Shown here in pieces: positions 21,708-33,880 of a stretch of 64,000 bases of DNA. This DNA is from Aphanomyces cochlioides (lineage: Eukaryota; Oomycota; Saprolegniomycetes; Saprolegniales; Verrucalvaceae), in assembly GCA_019828595.1 (NCBI GenBank), contig JAHQRK010000012.1, positions 2,459,915 through 2,523,914 on the forward strand, given 5' to 3'. Under the pieces are notes generated by a model. It saw nothing but the letters and a program-made list of their open reading frames with translations, made no database searches and had not been told where the DNA came from. A program made the position numbers and the translations under genes. How positions within the stretch are numbered: position 1 is the stretch's first letter; each line of letters starts with the position of its first letter.

Positions 21708-24700
21708 CTACAATGCCTGGATCTTACTCAAAACGTCAGCTTCGACCAGAGTCATGCTTTGGTTGAATGCATCACTGCCGACCATCTGCGCGCATTTGTT
21801 CAGTTGTGCGCAGACATATTGCTTGATGTAGGGAATGGTTGGCGGAAGGAACTTTGACTTTTGAGCGACGAGGAGGCTGCGGCGGGCTCCAGTCGGTGTT
21901 TCTTCATCATTGACTTCGAGAGGATCGACCTCACCTAGCACATCAACAACTGCCTCAAGGATAAGACCCATGCGCTCCAAGACGGCGTTGGAGAGGGTGA
22001 GGAATGTGCACATGGAGCAAACCCAAATTCGCCGTTTCGCAGGACCAACTGCTGAGAAAGCCATCGAGAAGAAGAGCTGCAAGAGTGTATCTAGATACAC
22101 CGCAGCTTGGTTAACAGGGATGACAGCAAAAAAGAGCGGTGGGGCATGCAAAGATGCTGATGCAAGTGTGGTGAGGTACGATATCACAACGAGTTCCCTT
22201 TCTTGTCGAGGTTGTTCTTGCGTCGTAGCCCACAAAGCTTGAAGGGACTCTAATGAAGTCACAAGTATTTAAAGACATCAATGGTTTGAATACCTTGGAG
22301 GGAACCAAGTGATTCAGCTGGAATCATTTGCAAGATCCTATCCAGCAGGCGGCAGATCTAATATGCAATTAGAACAATGGACAGTGCAAGAATTACGTTG
22401 TGGCTGATTTCAGGCTTGACTTCACCGATAAAGCTGCGAAGGAGGCGAGAGACGTCCAGTCCATAGGTGGTCCAGAACGAGGTTGTGCCGAGGATTACGT
22501 AGTTTTCAAAGAGCGAAAGACCAGATTGGATGTGCTCCGTGTCTCGAGACAATGCTTGAACAATGTTGGCAAAGATTTCATGGAGGGCTGGCGTGTAGAC
22601 TTCGACCACCTGTGCAAAAAAGCTAAGCCAAAGTGAGAAAGGAAAGCCGACCTCAGTAAGACGGATCCACAGAGCAAGACCTTGGTCCATGAGGTAAATC
22701 GAGTCGGGTTGATTTGGATTAGTAGCATACGAGACGACAGAGAGGACCATGTTTTGGAGCTCAACGTCTATAGAATTTTGTTGAGCTAAGCCGATTATCA
22801 TTGTCTTACCAGAGGTGCCAGACCACTCGATTTCCATGATGCGAGTGAGCAATGACAGGATTTTGCCGCGGAGGAGATTGGCCTCAGACGATCCGGCAGC
22901 TTCCCAGATGGATGGAAGTGGGTTCACCACTTGCACAATGCATGGCGCAATCTCACTGCCACACACATGAACAATGGCTTCTACACATCTACAGCCATTA
23001 CGTCAATGATAGCTCAATGTGATGAGAATCATACCCCAAGATCTTGAGGCGTGTTTCAGTCGTGGTGACGTTGGCGTCTGCGAAGAAGGCATAGAGGCAA
23101 GAAATTGCCGACGGCATGAACGGAACAAAGGTGGCTTGGTCAAAGCCCCAGTCATTCACGAGAGATTCCAGAGTTTGGACGGCCTGCAATTTGACACAAG
23201 TGTCAGATTTACCAGCGGAAAGCAGCTGCAGGAGAGCTTCGTACAGCGGAATGCGGACCTAGTGGCTGTAAATACATTACAATTGAAAGCATGGTTACTT
23301 GGTTCGAAAGCTGAGCAAGCCAGCAGCCAATTAGCCAAACGATGCGACGTGGGAGCACTGGGACGCCTGACACTGTTTGGCTGATGGGTGATTGCAAATA
23401 AGGCACAAGAGTCTGGAGGAACCATGGCTCAAAGTCAAAGCTTTCGTGCAGGTCGTAGGACGACAATCCTGCCGCAAGAAGCACTGCATCAGCGCGTAAG
23501 ATGTCTTCAGTGACAGGCGTTGGAGTTGCCATCCAAGCCGAAGTGGACTGAATCATGTGAAGCACACATGGCGTGAGCATATCGCGGTGCGTTTGAAGCA
23601 GCGAGAGGTACAGAATCTCAGCGCATGCTCGCACTGAGTCTTCGGCAGAAAGGGACTCTTGGATCGTCGAGTAACCTTCAGGGTCTTCCACCCATTGCAA
23701 AATGTCCTCGTTCGTCAGACGCATATACCGCACCACGACAAGCTCAAGGAGACTAGACAGGAGCTGGACATCATTTCCAAACGCTCCGATCTGTGCCTTG
23801 CATTCGTCCACAATAGCATCTGTGAGCTCGACATCTCCAGTCGCCGTAATAAGCACGCGAGTCGTGCTCAATGTCGATGGGCTTTGCTGGTAGAGAATAC
23901 ATCCAACGACATTCGTGATGTACGTGAGCATGTGGATTACCAGAGGTTCTGGAGAGTCCGATGGATCATTGAGAGCCCCGTGGAACATTTGAAGAAATGG
24001 CCCTAAATACGCATGGATTACAAGTAACTTCAGGCAAGATCATACCCAAATACGCTCGGAATTCAATCGGATGCGCCTTTTGGACGGCAACGACTAAACC
24101 TGCACACGAAATGCGAATCTTGTTTAGGACTTCCAAGTGCTCTGCGTCTGGAGCCAAGCTAAGAGCGCAGTTAAAAATCGACAGCAACAAGGTAATTTAC
24201 CTCTTGATGTATGTCGTGAGCGCTCGAAAAGTCTCGTAGTAATTTGTGAAGATGAATGGAATGACATCCAACGGCATGAGTGCCTTGAAGCCATGAAGGA
24301 CAAGATGATGGAGAACTTTGGTGCAAAGAAGCAAATTTGGAACTACGGTTTGGGTTCCTGCAGAAAGTTCTGTGACGAGAGACTTCCAAACGGACGCGAG
24401 GAATGGAGTCACAGCAACGCTGAGATCGTTAAAGATCACACGATGCGCCATGAGGCGACGTGACGCCAATTCTTTCACAACGGATTTGAGAACACGAAGA
24501 GCTCGCATCTAAAACATGTTTGGACTCTCAAACAGATCCGAGGTGGCGTACCTGTCGATGGAGCGTTCCTTGTTGAATATGGTCGCGTAGAACGGCAAAG
24601 AGATCGGGCCATTCAGTGGGGAAATCTGACCGGGAAATTCGTGCAGTAGTGACCTTAAGGCAACGTAATGACTTGAACAATATGATTGATACGTACCGCC

Positions 24701-25065
24701 AACTGTGTAGCGACTGCATTGTTGCTCTCGTCCATGTGGGCAAGCAATCGAGCCCGAATTTGGACTTTTTCTTCAGCAGCAATGGTGTACTGGCGAGATC
24801 CTCGAGTAATCCATGAGTTTGAGACAGCGTTCTTCAGCGAAAGCGCAGCCATAAGTCGTATAGCCGGTAGCAATGGATACTGGGCTTCGTCAAGGATTTG
24901 CAAGCACACCAAGGAAAATCCAGGGAGCTTCATACACTGCTGCAGAGTCGCTTCTCCCGCAACTCGCGTTTCATAATGGGTATTCATTGCTTGCTCCATC
25001 GTTGACACAATATCAGGAGCATGCGATGGTCCTAACGCCGTGGGAAGAGCTGCCGCCGTCGCCAT
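21708..25065 (-). CDS. IPO11: Importin-11-like karyopherin beta (Kap120 family)
   Basis: This is a nuclear transport receptor of the importin-beta superfamily. Importin-11 carries ubiquitin-conjugating enzymes and ribosomal proteins in animals, and Kap120 is its yeast relative. The start is ATG at 25065 (MATAAALPTALG). The importin N-terminal repeat shows HYETRVAGEATLQQC, GFSLVCLQIL and SLKNAVSNSWITRG. The next exon gives ARISRSDFPTEWPDLF, the classic karyopherin segment. Further on are LQWVEDPEGY and PRRIVWLIGCWLAQLS, which are characteristic of the importin-11 group. The last exon ends VEADVLSKIQAL (stop at 21708). At least seven introns of about 40-45 nt interrupt it, for example 24654-24696 and 24509-24551, all GT-AG. 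Total length is near 950-1000 residues, right for the family. It is divergent from the ureohydrolase gene (298 bp apart) and looks intact. Confidence 0.88.
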
Positions 25066-25362
25066 CTTCACTTCCCGAGTTCTGCACCAAGGATTATCTT
25101 TGCGTCTTTCAACTTTGCGACTGTACTTGTATAAGACAAATATTTGCAGAAAGTCGTGCTACCACCCGGATAATAACCGGATACCCAGAAAATGACACTC
25201 TTCCTCTCTTAATTAAGGAAATTTTAGACGTCTGTGTAAAGTGTTCTTCTTTACGTAAGGTATTGTTTCAGACATCACTTTACGTAAAGTGCTGTGATTT
25301 ATTTCGCAGTGTAAAGTGTAAAGCGCGCACCCAAGTTTATCCGATGCAGATCTTGAACAGAG
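25066..25362. promoter_or_regulatory. Divergent promoter region between importin-11 and ureohydrolase
   Basis: It separates two start codons by 297 bp. It contains repeated TTTACGTAA-type palindromes (about 25252-25292) and two CCGGATA motifs near 25165-25185. No TATA box or oomycete initiator could be assigned with confidence. Confidence 0.4.
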
Positions 25363-26421
25363 ATGAGCAACTTCACGATCAAGACGTACGAAGCGGCAGA
25401 TCTTCAGCGCCTGCAAAGCCAGCGCGCCGGCGAGACCCGTCTTGGACAAACTCTTCGATTCATCAATCCTGATCTTCACCTTCCACAGGGCTTGCTGGAT
25501 GCCAAGAACAATGGGGTCAAGTATGTCGTGCTTGGCGTCCCTGAAGATGTCGGACCACGCGCCAATTTCGGCAATGGTGGAGCTGACTTGGGTTTCCAAG
25601 CCTTTTTAGGACGATTTCTCAATGTCCAAGCGAATGCTTTCGTCAAAGGCGAAGAAATTTTGCTCCTCGGTGAAGTGAATCTCTCTGATATCCAGAATAA
25701 AGCAGTAGCACTGAGCGCGAGCGACAAAGATCAGCTTGAAGAACTCCGAGCATGTGTGGCAACCATCGATCAGCGTGTAAGCAGCGTGCTCAAGCACATC
25801 TTTGATGCCAAACTTATTCCAATCGTCATTGGAGGCGGCCATAACAATTCGTTTCCATTGCTCCAAGCTCTTGCCCAGTCCTCAGGAGTTGCTGCAGACT
25901 GTATCAACCTTGACCCTCACTGCGACTTCCGTCTGCTTGAAGGGCGCCACAGCGGCAATGGTTTTAGCTATGCCCACGCTGGACACAACCTCAGCAAGTA
26001 CTTCGTTCTTGGTCTGCACGAACTCAAGAATGCCCAGAGTGCACTTGACCAAATGTCTGCTGCTGGCGCTGGATTTTGCTCCTACCAAGAGATCTTTACC
26101 CGCCGCGAGTCTACTTTCACACAGGCAGTGGACAAAGCGATCACATACGTCGGTGGTGATGCCTCTGAAGCCCCTCTGGGCATTGAAGTCGACACTGACA
26201 GCATCAGCGGCATGCCAGTGAGCGCTATGACCAACTGCGGCATTTCCGTCGCCGATGCCGAGCATTATGTTTTCAAGTTGGCTCGACTCAAGCGCGTGCG
26301 CTATTTGCATTTGGCCGAAGCAGCTCCAATCCAGCACCCAGCTGGAATCAAGGCTGGCATGAGCGAAGCGGGACAGATCCTCACTGCGCTCGTGCTAGCT
26401 TTCGTGCAGAATCACCATTAA
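25363..26421 (+). CDS. Ureohydrolase (arginase/formimidoylglutamase family)
   Basis: This single-exon gene of 352 codons encodes a binuclear manganese hydrolase that releases urea or a related amide from a guanidino or formimino substrate. The fold's metal ligands are visible: GGGHNNS (His, about residue 159), the DPHCDF motif (about residues 183-188; replacing DAHxD), and EVDTDSISG near residue 273 (replacing DxDxxDP). The opening PEDVGPRANFGNGGAD segment fits formimidoylglutamases (HutG-like) better than classical arginases, so the substrate may be N-formimino-glutamate; this is inference. No signal peptide. The ATG at 25363 is preceded by a purine-rich context. The stop lies 10 bp from the end of the convergent BCAS3 gene. 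Confidence 0.85.
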   Translation: MSNFTIKTYEAADLQRLQSQRAGETRLGQTLRFINPDLHLPQGLLDAKNNGVKYVVLGVPEDVGPRANFGNGGADLGFQAFLGRFLNVQANAFVKGEEILLLGEVNLSDIQNKAVALSASDKDQLEELRACVATIDQRVSSVLKHIFDAKLIPIVIGGGHNNSFPLLQALAQSSGVAADCINLDPHCDFRLLEGRHSGNGFSYAHAGHNLSKYFVLGLHELKNAQSALDQMSAAGAGFCSYQEIFTRRESTFTQAVDKAITYVGGDASEAPLGIEVDTDSISGMPVSAMTNCGISVADAEHYVFKLARLKRVRYLHLAEAAPIQHPAGIKAGMSEAGQILTALVLAFVQNHH

Positions 26422-26431
26422 AGAGTTCATT

Positions 26432-28426
26432 CTATTGCTCAAAGTACGCGTCTTGGATCACTGGAGGCGGTTGACCGTTCATTACTTGACGCTTCTGGAA
26501 CGGTTCAATCTCCAAAGTTGTTGCGACGGCGTGGGATATAGAGGCTAGGCAAGCAATCAGATTAAAAAAGTTGATCGGGCAACGAACCAGAGAGATCGAG
26601 GAGGGGAACGAGAGGCTCGTCGTCCGAGAAGCAGCCGTTGAAGACAGGCGACGCACCTTGAGTCCTCGAGTCCGTTGTGTTTGTGTCTGCAGTCGAGAGC
26701 GGGACGGGGCCAAGGCGCTTGACGGTCAGAACGCGACCATCCGCTCGAAAAGTCACTTTCGGATGCAGCCACAGTGGAAGAGAAGACGCGTGATGGGTTG
26801 ACGTCTCGACTGCACTCAACTTCAGTGGCACTGACACTGGCAAGAAGGTCGTGGGTGCCGCCGTCGTGTCGAGCGGTGTGTTCTGCGCGACTTCAACGTC
26901 CAGGCGAAGTCCCAGCGCTTCCTTGTCTGGCAGGATGAAAGCCTCAGGTTGTAGCGCAATCTCCTGTAATTCTCCGCCGGTAGCTACCAGCAAACTTTGC
27001 CCTTCCCAGTGGCATGCCAAGACCACCGCCTCCTCGTGACGCAGCCGAGCGAGTGCGTTGACTGTTTCTGGCGGTGGAGTCTGACGGCCAAAGGCGCGAG
27101 TCTGCTGCTCATGGGCCATAGCGGCCTGTGCTGCTTGCAATTGCACTGGGTCATTTAGGTTGAGGGGAGCATGCGTATGGCCACCAACGGCACCGCCTTG
27201 AGGTCGCAGAGCATATCTACATGACAAGGATAAGAAATTTCGCCGCCGTGGAGAGCTACATGTGAGTTGTTCCGCGGAATGTCGAGACGGCAGCCCAATG
27301 GACGTCCGTAGAAAGTACAATGCGACGGATACGGGCATGCGTAATGCCGCGCTGTAGACGGTAGAGCAGTACTTGGTCGTGTACGCGGTGGACATGGAGT
27401 GTCTGGCCCTTGGCAGACGCTGTGACTAGAAGTTGGCCGCTGGGATCAAATGCCAGATACGTTATCGGTGACGAATGTGACGCCAACTCGGCAATCTTGG
27501 ACTGATTGACGCAATCGATGACAATCGCTGTGCCATTTGTAGTATCGACGGAGGAAGAGCCTTTGCGTGCAACCTCAAGCGACGTGATTCATGGATCGAC
27601 GGCGAAGTTCATACCTTGGACAAGTAGTACAGGCCCGATGCAAATCCTTGAGCAACGTCAGTGAGTGATAATTCGTCTACAGAAGGCTTCGGCGGAGTCG
27701 ACGCTGCTGCGCTGGGAAATGCAAGCCATCTAGACCCAAGTGCAACTGCGTCAGACGTGGTCGCGATGGTGTCTAGGAACAAGCATGAAGGATTCTATCA
27801 GGAAGACAAAAAAGAAAGTACGCGTGACAATGAAGTCTCGAGCAGGATCGAGCAAGCGAATCGTATGATGTGTGAGCACGGCAACGGCATGGGCGTTCGT
27901 TTGGATATCCAGGATCTCTTTGATAGGCACTGGGAATGTAATGTCTAGAACGTAGCTACAACGTCGATGAGGGAAACCCTCGTGATCTTCCTTACCCCTC
28001 TTCTTCCAATGAGTAGACGCTCAACTTGGTCGTAAGTAGGAGGACGTTCGGTAGTTTCTGTTCTATCACAGACATGAGTTCATGGACCTTCCAAGGCGAT
28101 GTATACTGTATGTCGAAGGGAGGAACCGAGCAAGGCGGACATAGTCGCCTTCTGTAGGATGCTTCCGTCCAATCTAGATGGCAAATTGTCATAAGCATCA
28201 CCGCCGCAGGAGTCATACGTACAGGTTGCTTGGTGTGAGCGTCAAAGACAGAGAACGTCCCTGGTGTGGCTTGGAGCACGAGCGTCGCGTTGCACTTCGG
28301 CACTCTGTAAAACTCGACGCAAGTGACTTGAGTGGGGGAAGCAGGTGTCGCCTTGGACGGCGGTGGAAAGAGGTACGACGTCCAGTCGTCCAGTATACCA
28401 GGTTTCGTGTTGATTGTAGGTTTCAT
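26432..28426 (-). CDS. BCAS3: BCAS3-like WD40 protein (autophagy/cytoskeleton factor)
   Basis: BCAS3 is a WD40 beta-propeller related to the PROPPINs. In animals it works with PHAF1 at the phagophore and with cytoskeletal filaments. Start ATG at 28426 (MKPTINTKPGILDDW). Blades are visible as CVEFYRVPKCNATLVL, then TNAHAVAVLTHHTIRLLD, then SRWLAFPSAAAS. The diagnostic stretch is ASHSSPITYLAFDPSGQLL followed by YRLQRGITHARIRRIVL and AVSTFRGTTHM, the segment best conserved with BCAS3. The C-terminal domain contains PLWLHPKVTFRADGRVLTV. A final intron joins to ISHAVATTLEIEPFQKRQ, stop at 26432. Several short introns are required (near 27950, 27600, 27500, 27245 and 26545). It shares a 46-bp divergent start region with the kinase on the right. 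Confidence 0.8.
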
Positions 28427-28472
28427 GGAAAGATCGCCGCCGCGCCGCAAAGAGCTTGCTTCTTGGCAGTTG
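28427..28472. promoter_or_regulatory. 46-bp divergent intergenic region (BCAS3 and pseudokinase)
   Basis: Two start codons, at 28426 (minus) and 28473 (plus), are only 46 bp apart. The interval is G+C-rich and has no visible TATA element. Either both genes share a very compact promoter with overlapping 5' ends, or one start codon lies further in. Confidence 0.5.
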
Positions 28473-30114
28473 ATGGCGGACTTAGTCGAATCTTTTCTCA
28501 CTTCTGGCCTTGACCATCACTCGCCTTGTAACTGCAGCCGTTACTCTTGGGATGGGCACGGCCGAGTCGGTTCCATCGCGGCCCAAGCTCCGCGATCTCA
28601 TCTTGCTTCGTCTCCATCTCGCCCTTGCACAGCGCCAGGAATGCCTAGAGACGTGGCTTCTCCATGAGTTTCAGAAGCATGATCCGGTCCGTCGTCGGTG
28701 TGTGTGCAACGGCGTCGTAATCTCCTCCTAGAGCAACACAGGAACGATCCCGCGCGAGTCGCTCTGGCTCATTGCAGAGACAAACGCCAAGGGAAAGCTC
28801 CGACAGGAGGACTGCCGCCGCGTCGCCGATGTCTTTGACCTCCACGCGTACGAACGTCTTTATAATCACAGTTGGACACTTCGCTGGTCGTGTAGGAATG
28901 GACGCTTCCACTACATTCAGTTCATTTGGTTTGTCCTGCCGCCTGGACGCATGTTCACGAAGGAGGACAAGACGATCGGCACGATTGGCGTATACACAGT
29001 AGACCTTCCCTCTGCTGGCGCTGCTTACTCTGCGTGGAGGTGTCGAAAGGTACTTGGGACGTCGGAGTGCTTCCCATCACAATCAAACGTCTCGACGTGC
29101 CGCCGCCGGCCATGGCGCTGGTACTTTTCATCTTCCCAAGACAAGACTGATGCGCATGTTTAGGTAGAAGATACACGGAACCACATCGCGCTCCTGGCGT
29201 CGTTGGCACATCCAAACTTGCTGCGGTACATCGGCAGCTCCTTGACAGATTCAACTCTGCGGGTGTGCCAAGAATGGAGTGAAGCCACTGCGATCCGAGT
29301 ACGTCCAACGGCGCTTCCGTCATTGTTGTGGATCCAAAGTAGACAATTCTTGCAAACTTTGGCCGCATGAGCGAGCCGACGATCCGCCGCTACGTGAGTC
29401 AAGTCGTTGAAGGCGTTCTCTACCTCCATGAGCGAGACATTCTCCACCGCGACATCCACGGTATTCCACCTCCTTCCGCCGATCTGGGTATCATGACGTA
29501 CAGGCGAGTCCGTCTACATTGATGTCGCCGGTGTCGCCAAACTTGGCGTGAGTGCAATGCTCCCCATGCCTCCCTCAAACTCTGCTAGGAGTTTGGAGTC
29601 GGTCCAATCCTCCGCGCCATGACAACTAACAAGCCCACAAACACCATCTACACCAAGTTTCAGGTCAGCCTGCTCTTCTCTGCGCTCGTGAATGTTGATG
29701 CAGCCCCCTGAAGCAAGGCGGGATGGAGCGTGGGGAAAGAAAGCCGACGTCTGGACCATTGGACTGCTTGCTCTCGAGGCAGAGCTTTCTCAAACTGTCC
29801 ATCTTGACGACCTCTGTAGATGCTCAATGGCACTGCCGTCCTTAACACGCCTGCAGTCGTGCCACCGATCCCAGACTCGATCTCGCCAGCATTTCGAGCT
29901 TTCTTCCTCCACTGCTTTGAGGTTCTTTTCATCTTTCTCCCAGTCCTCGTCATGCAAGTCGTAGACAAACCCTCGGAATCGCGCGACGGCGGAAGAATTA
30001 TCGCTCCATCCATTCTTTCAAATGGTCCACGACACAAACTCCATGCTCTCGGAGGTGTGCAGCTCGCTCGACGTGACCATGAGGCGCCTCAAGGAATCCA
30101 TACCCGGAGGTTAA
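28473..30114 (+). CDS. STE-like protein pseudokinase
   Basis: This multi-exon gene has a protein kinase fold. An N-terminal part of about 190 codons has no recognised domain (LILLRLHLALAQRQE, PRESLWLIAETNAKGK). The kinase region begins with KGTWDVGVLPITIKRLDV, which keeps the Lys of the VAIK motif. HPNLLRYIGSSL marks subdomain IV. YVSQVVEGVLYLHERD and ILHRDIHG form the catalytic loop. A 44-nt intron follows, then ESVYIDVAGVAKLGVSAM. Here the catalytic Asn is replaced by Ser and the DFG motif is absent. MQPPEARRDGAWGKKADVW and TIGLLALE mark subdomains VIII-IX. The final exon reads NPRNRATAEELSLHPFF and ends at 30114. Loss of Asn and DFG with an otherwise conserved fold points to a scaffold or regulatory role. 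It is convergent with the receptor kinase, 34 bp away. Confidence 0.7.
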
Positions 30115-30148
30115 TGTATTAAATAAAGTCAGGTTAGACCTCGTCGCG

Positions 30149-32729
30149 TCACCGTCGTAGTTGCTCCAGCCAAGCGAGGACTTGCGCGGCGGTTGGTCGG
30201 TCGTCAGGGTTGTACGCCAGACACCTCTCAGCGAGCGCCTTGATGCACGGAGGACAAGTGGGAGACAGCTCAGGACGCAACTCGCCTGCGACGACGAGCA
30301 TGGCCAGGCGTGTCTTGGCAATGTTCGCTTCTTGGCCGCCGTTGGGCAACTGCCGAAGGTGCATCTTCGAGTACGGCACTTCCATCGTGTCGAGCTCAGA
30401 GAGGAGGACGCCGAAGGAGTACATGTCTGCCTTGGTCGAATATCGCACGCCTTTTAGTACTTCAGGGGCAATCCATGCAACAGTTCCAATCTCAGCAGTC
30501 ATGGTCTCGTCGTCGCTGCCGCAGTTACGCGATGTGCCGAAGTCCGTGAGTTTCGCAACGGAATCGGCGCTCAGCATGACGTTCTTGGCCTTGAGATCTC
30601 GGTGGATAATGTCCATGCTTTGCAAGTACACCAGTGCCGAGACGACGTCATGCACGATAGTTTCTTTCGAGAATGGGCAGTCGGCGTCGATCAAACCACG
30701 ACCACTGGCAAATGCAGCTTTCTTGTCATCAAACTGCATGATAAAGTCGGTCGAGATGTTCCAGGACAACTGCCGACGAATTCTGTCGTTGTCGAGAAGA
30801 GTCCAAACGTCGCCTTGGCTCATATACTCGCTCAACATGGAGAGACTGGCGAGAGTTGTCCAAGTGTAGCCGTGGAATGTGACGATATTGACGTGATTGA
30901 GACTGCTGCAGAGGCGGATTTCATCCATAAAGTACTCGATGTACGTTGTGTTCTCAACACGATCTGGTAGCATGCGCTTGAGAGCCACCGGGACGACCAG
31001 TCCCTTATCTGACGTCCACATGGCCAAGTACACGACGCCGTAGCCTCCTCGCGCTAGCAATCGCTCTCGGGTCACTCGCTCTGGTGGTATGAACAGTGCT
31101 ACAAAAGTCTCCATGAGAACGATGGAGATGGTCGATCGTCTTACCTTTGTAGAGCGGATCAAAGCGGATATCGTTATGGAGCTCGATGCTGTCGTCAATG
31201 GAACGATGCCTTGGCGTATTATCACTGAAGGAGCCATACTCAGGGCGCTGACACCGACGCTTCAACTCGAGGAACACAGAGACAGATATGATGACGGCAG
31301 AGAAGCACAGAATAAATATTGACACATGGAGCGACGTCGTTCCATTCGAGTCGCCGCCGCCGTGGGAGTAGAGCTCCGAGTCAGCGACGGCGTCGTTCTC
31401 GATCGTAATTGCATACGACCCGATGGTGGCGCAGTTGCGGGTGGTACATGCAAGCTCTGAATAGTTCCGTGCTTGGGGACCACAAACGGAAACATTGTTG
31501 AGCTGGACATGCACATTCAAGTTGTCGAGCATCTTTCGTGTTGCTCTGAGTCTCTTGAGGGGGTTGTTGCCCAAACATCTACAAGAATACTATGAGACTG
31601 CCAGATCAAGGCCGATGCCTACATGTGGCGGATGGCAGGACTAAACCGAAGGTAGATCTCGTCAATGTTGTTGTTGTCGAGATATCTATCGACGACAGTA
31701 AGAGATTAAACGCCGCCAAAAGAAGTACGTACAGTTTAGTCAGGTTTGATGGCCACGTGATGTTAGTGAGCTTGGTCAACTTGTTCTTCGAGAGATCTCT
31801 GCTAAAGTTAGGCTTGCTCATGGCGGGGACGACTTACAAGTAGAAGATCGAGGAGGGAAGTGGCGTGACGGATGTGAGCCCGTTGGAGGAGACGTTTCTA
31901 CCATGGACCCGATTAGGAGTGACATATTGACAAGGGTGTACAAGTAACTGAGAGAAGGAGGGAACGACACGTTGGCGAGAGTGGTCATGTTGTTCTGAGT
32001 GAGTTTCAAAGTTGTCAAGTCGGAAACTTTGCAGAGCTGCACGGCGTTGTTGCGGATCGAATTGAACGAGAGGTCCCTTCATCACTGATGAGAATGAGCA
32101 ATCCGTCGTGAACGTACAAATATTTCAAAGAACTGGGGAACGTGATGTTGACGATGGACGTGATATTGTTGTGACTCAGAGACCTACATGGATTGAGTCA
32201 GAGAGATCGGACCACGGAGTGGGCGTACAGGTTAGTCACTTGAAGAGGCATGTCGGGGTCGGCGCCATAAGGATCCACAGAAAGGGATGGATTGATTCGC
32301 TTGATTCCGAGGTATGTGAGTCTATAGATCGCTGTCAAGAGAAAATGGGTCAATGCAAACTCACGAGATTAACGTCTCCTGGGGAAGACTCTCTAGATAG
32401 TCTGCTGTAATGTTGGCATATACTCCATCTAACGATGCCTTGGGCGAAGCACTGTTCGGGGCTCGATATGTCTTGTTATAGTAAGCATAAGTGGCCGCAT
32501 AGCACAAGCCGTTCGGCGTCCAAATGCACAATTCCGGGCTGTTGGTTGTGTTCCTGTCTGGGAAATCCACATCGGCGCAGTCTGTTGTGATCGTCGACTC
32601 AGCCACTTTACGAGCCTGGCGTCTCAAATCACCGGCCACAGCAGACTCAGGGCTGTAGCCGCCATGCACGCAGCGTGCAGCAGTCCACAGGAGCGCCGCC
32701 ACCGCCTGCAGCACTGATCGCCTTAGCAT
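30149..32729 (-). CDS. LRR receptor-like protein kinase (TKL group)
   Basis: This is a cell-surface receptor kinase of the type expanded in oomycetes. Start ATG at 32729 with a signal peptide (MLRRSVLQAVAALLWTAARC). A cysteine-containing extracellular segment with N-glycosylation sites follows (TTDCADVDFPDRNTTNSPE). Several leucine-rich repeats are each encoded in short exons between 32400 and 31600 (SDLTTLKLTQNNMTTLAN and DLSKNKLTKLTNITWPSN). The transmembrane helix lies near 31300 (LHVSIFILCFSAVIISVSVF) and a basic stop-transfer follows. The kinase domain has ARGGYGVVYLAMW, VPVALKRML, IIHRDLKAKNVML, KLTDFGTSRN, GTVAWIAPEVLKG and DMYSFGVLLSEL. All key catalytic residues are present, so it should be active. 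The last residues are AQVLAWLEQLRR. Introns are about 40-60 nt. Confidence 0.85.
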
Positions 32730-33880
32730 GGTATGCGATGTGCCAGTTGGCCCAGAACGGATCCACCATCCTCATGTCCAAGTCTCCACTATAGTATCCA
32801 TGGATACAACACTTTTGGCAAGTTTTATCTTGGATTTTGTATTTCATCCGAACCCAGATACATTTCCATCCGACGTCAGAGGGGCACCAAATCGCTTTCT
32901 TGTCTCAAAGTCCGGCCAATATGCCATCTTCCTAACCTCTCAATCCAATGCCTCACATTGTTCCTACTCGAACGTGCTTAATTCGACCTCCTCTGTCGCA
33001 TTTTCAATGAAATGACTGCAATCGTCCCAAATGCATCCATGGCATTCTTCAGACTTGTACCATGGGACACTTATGAGACACCGTTGGCGATTCCGTTTCT
33101 GTCTGGGGCCGCATGTTTCAGGACTGGAAAGAAGCAATTTGATTGGTTGAAATTCTATCAATGGGCCACCGAAACGCATGAATAAGGCGACGATGTCGCT
33201 CTTCCCCTTCACTCCTGCGATGGACAATCAAAGCGTCTGGACTGAATTAAAGCTGAGGAAACGACGTGAGAGTGCGCAGTGGACGCCGTTGCTGCAAAGT
33301 TTCGCCGGTTGTCACATCCTCCTCCATGGCATTTGCTTCCTCCTGCGACACCTGAAGACTGATGTCACTCCCGCCTTCATGTCTTTTCTTTGAATCCACT
33401 TGGAGTCGTCTGTATAAAAGTCACGTCTTGGATTCATATTCAACTTATAGCCAATCACAACAGTAAAAGTTAGCCTTGACTATACGAGCATATCAACTAT
33501 TTTAGCCAATCAGAATGAGTTTGTTATTTTTTCTACCAATCAAAATTATATCCAAAATTACGATTCTCAGAACATCTCCTTGACTGGGTTTCTGTAGGGG
33601 GGAAGTCGGTCCCTTGTTCCTTCCCTGCGACAAACAGCTTGAAGCTGCGAGCCCCCCGGAGGCAGATTTGCTCCTTTGTTTCCAGTAACATTGAGAGTTG
33701 TGCTCGATAGGAAGGGCAAACTCCCCCTGAGAGAGCGAAAGGATTCCCCGGGACTTCGTACCAGGGGCGATTTTAAGAGTTTCTCATAGCAAGACAAGAG
33801 GGAAAAGAGGGGGAAGTTGGTTTTCTAAGCATTCACAATGGGATCTCGAGACATGAGCAAATCAGTGTATCCACAATCGC
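32730..33880. other. Intergenic with unassigned frames
   Basis: On the plus strand, frames at 32728-33015 and about 33004-33180 could be joined by a short intron. The second contains FFRLVPWDTYETPLAIPF and KKQFDWLKFYQWATETHE and looks protein-like, but I recognise no family. Opposite minus-strand frames are also open. 33400-33880 holds short AT-rich and C-rich tracts with no gene. I cannot decide whether a real gene is here. Confidence 0.3.

Noticed and set aside
27661..27948. 95-codon plus-strand frame within BCAS3
   Set aside because: The opposite strand has BCAS3-type sequence with splice sites. The plus frame has no domain.
30161..30869. Plus-strand frames of up to 219 codons within the receptor kinase
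   Set aside because: They are antisense shadows of the minus-strand kinase domain, which has all the motifs.
33567..33797. 76-codon minus-strand frame
   Set aside because: Low-complexity and Pro/Ser-rich with no domain, start context or partner exon. Not supported as a gene.
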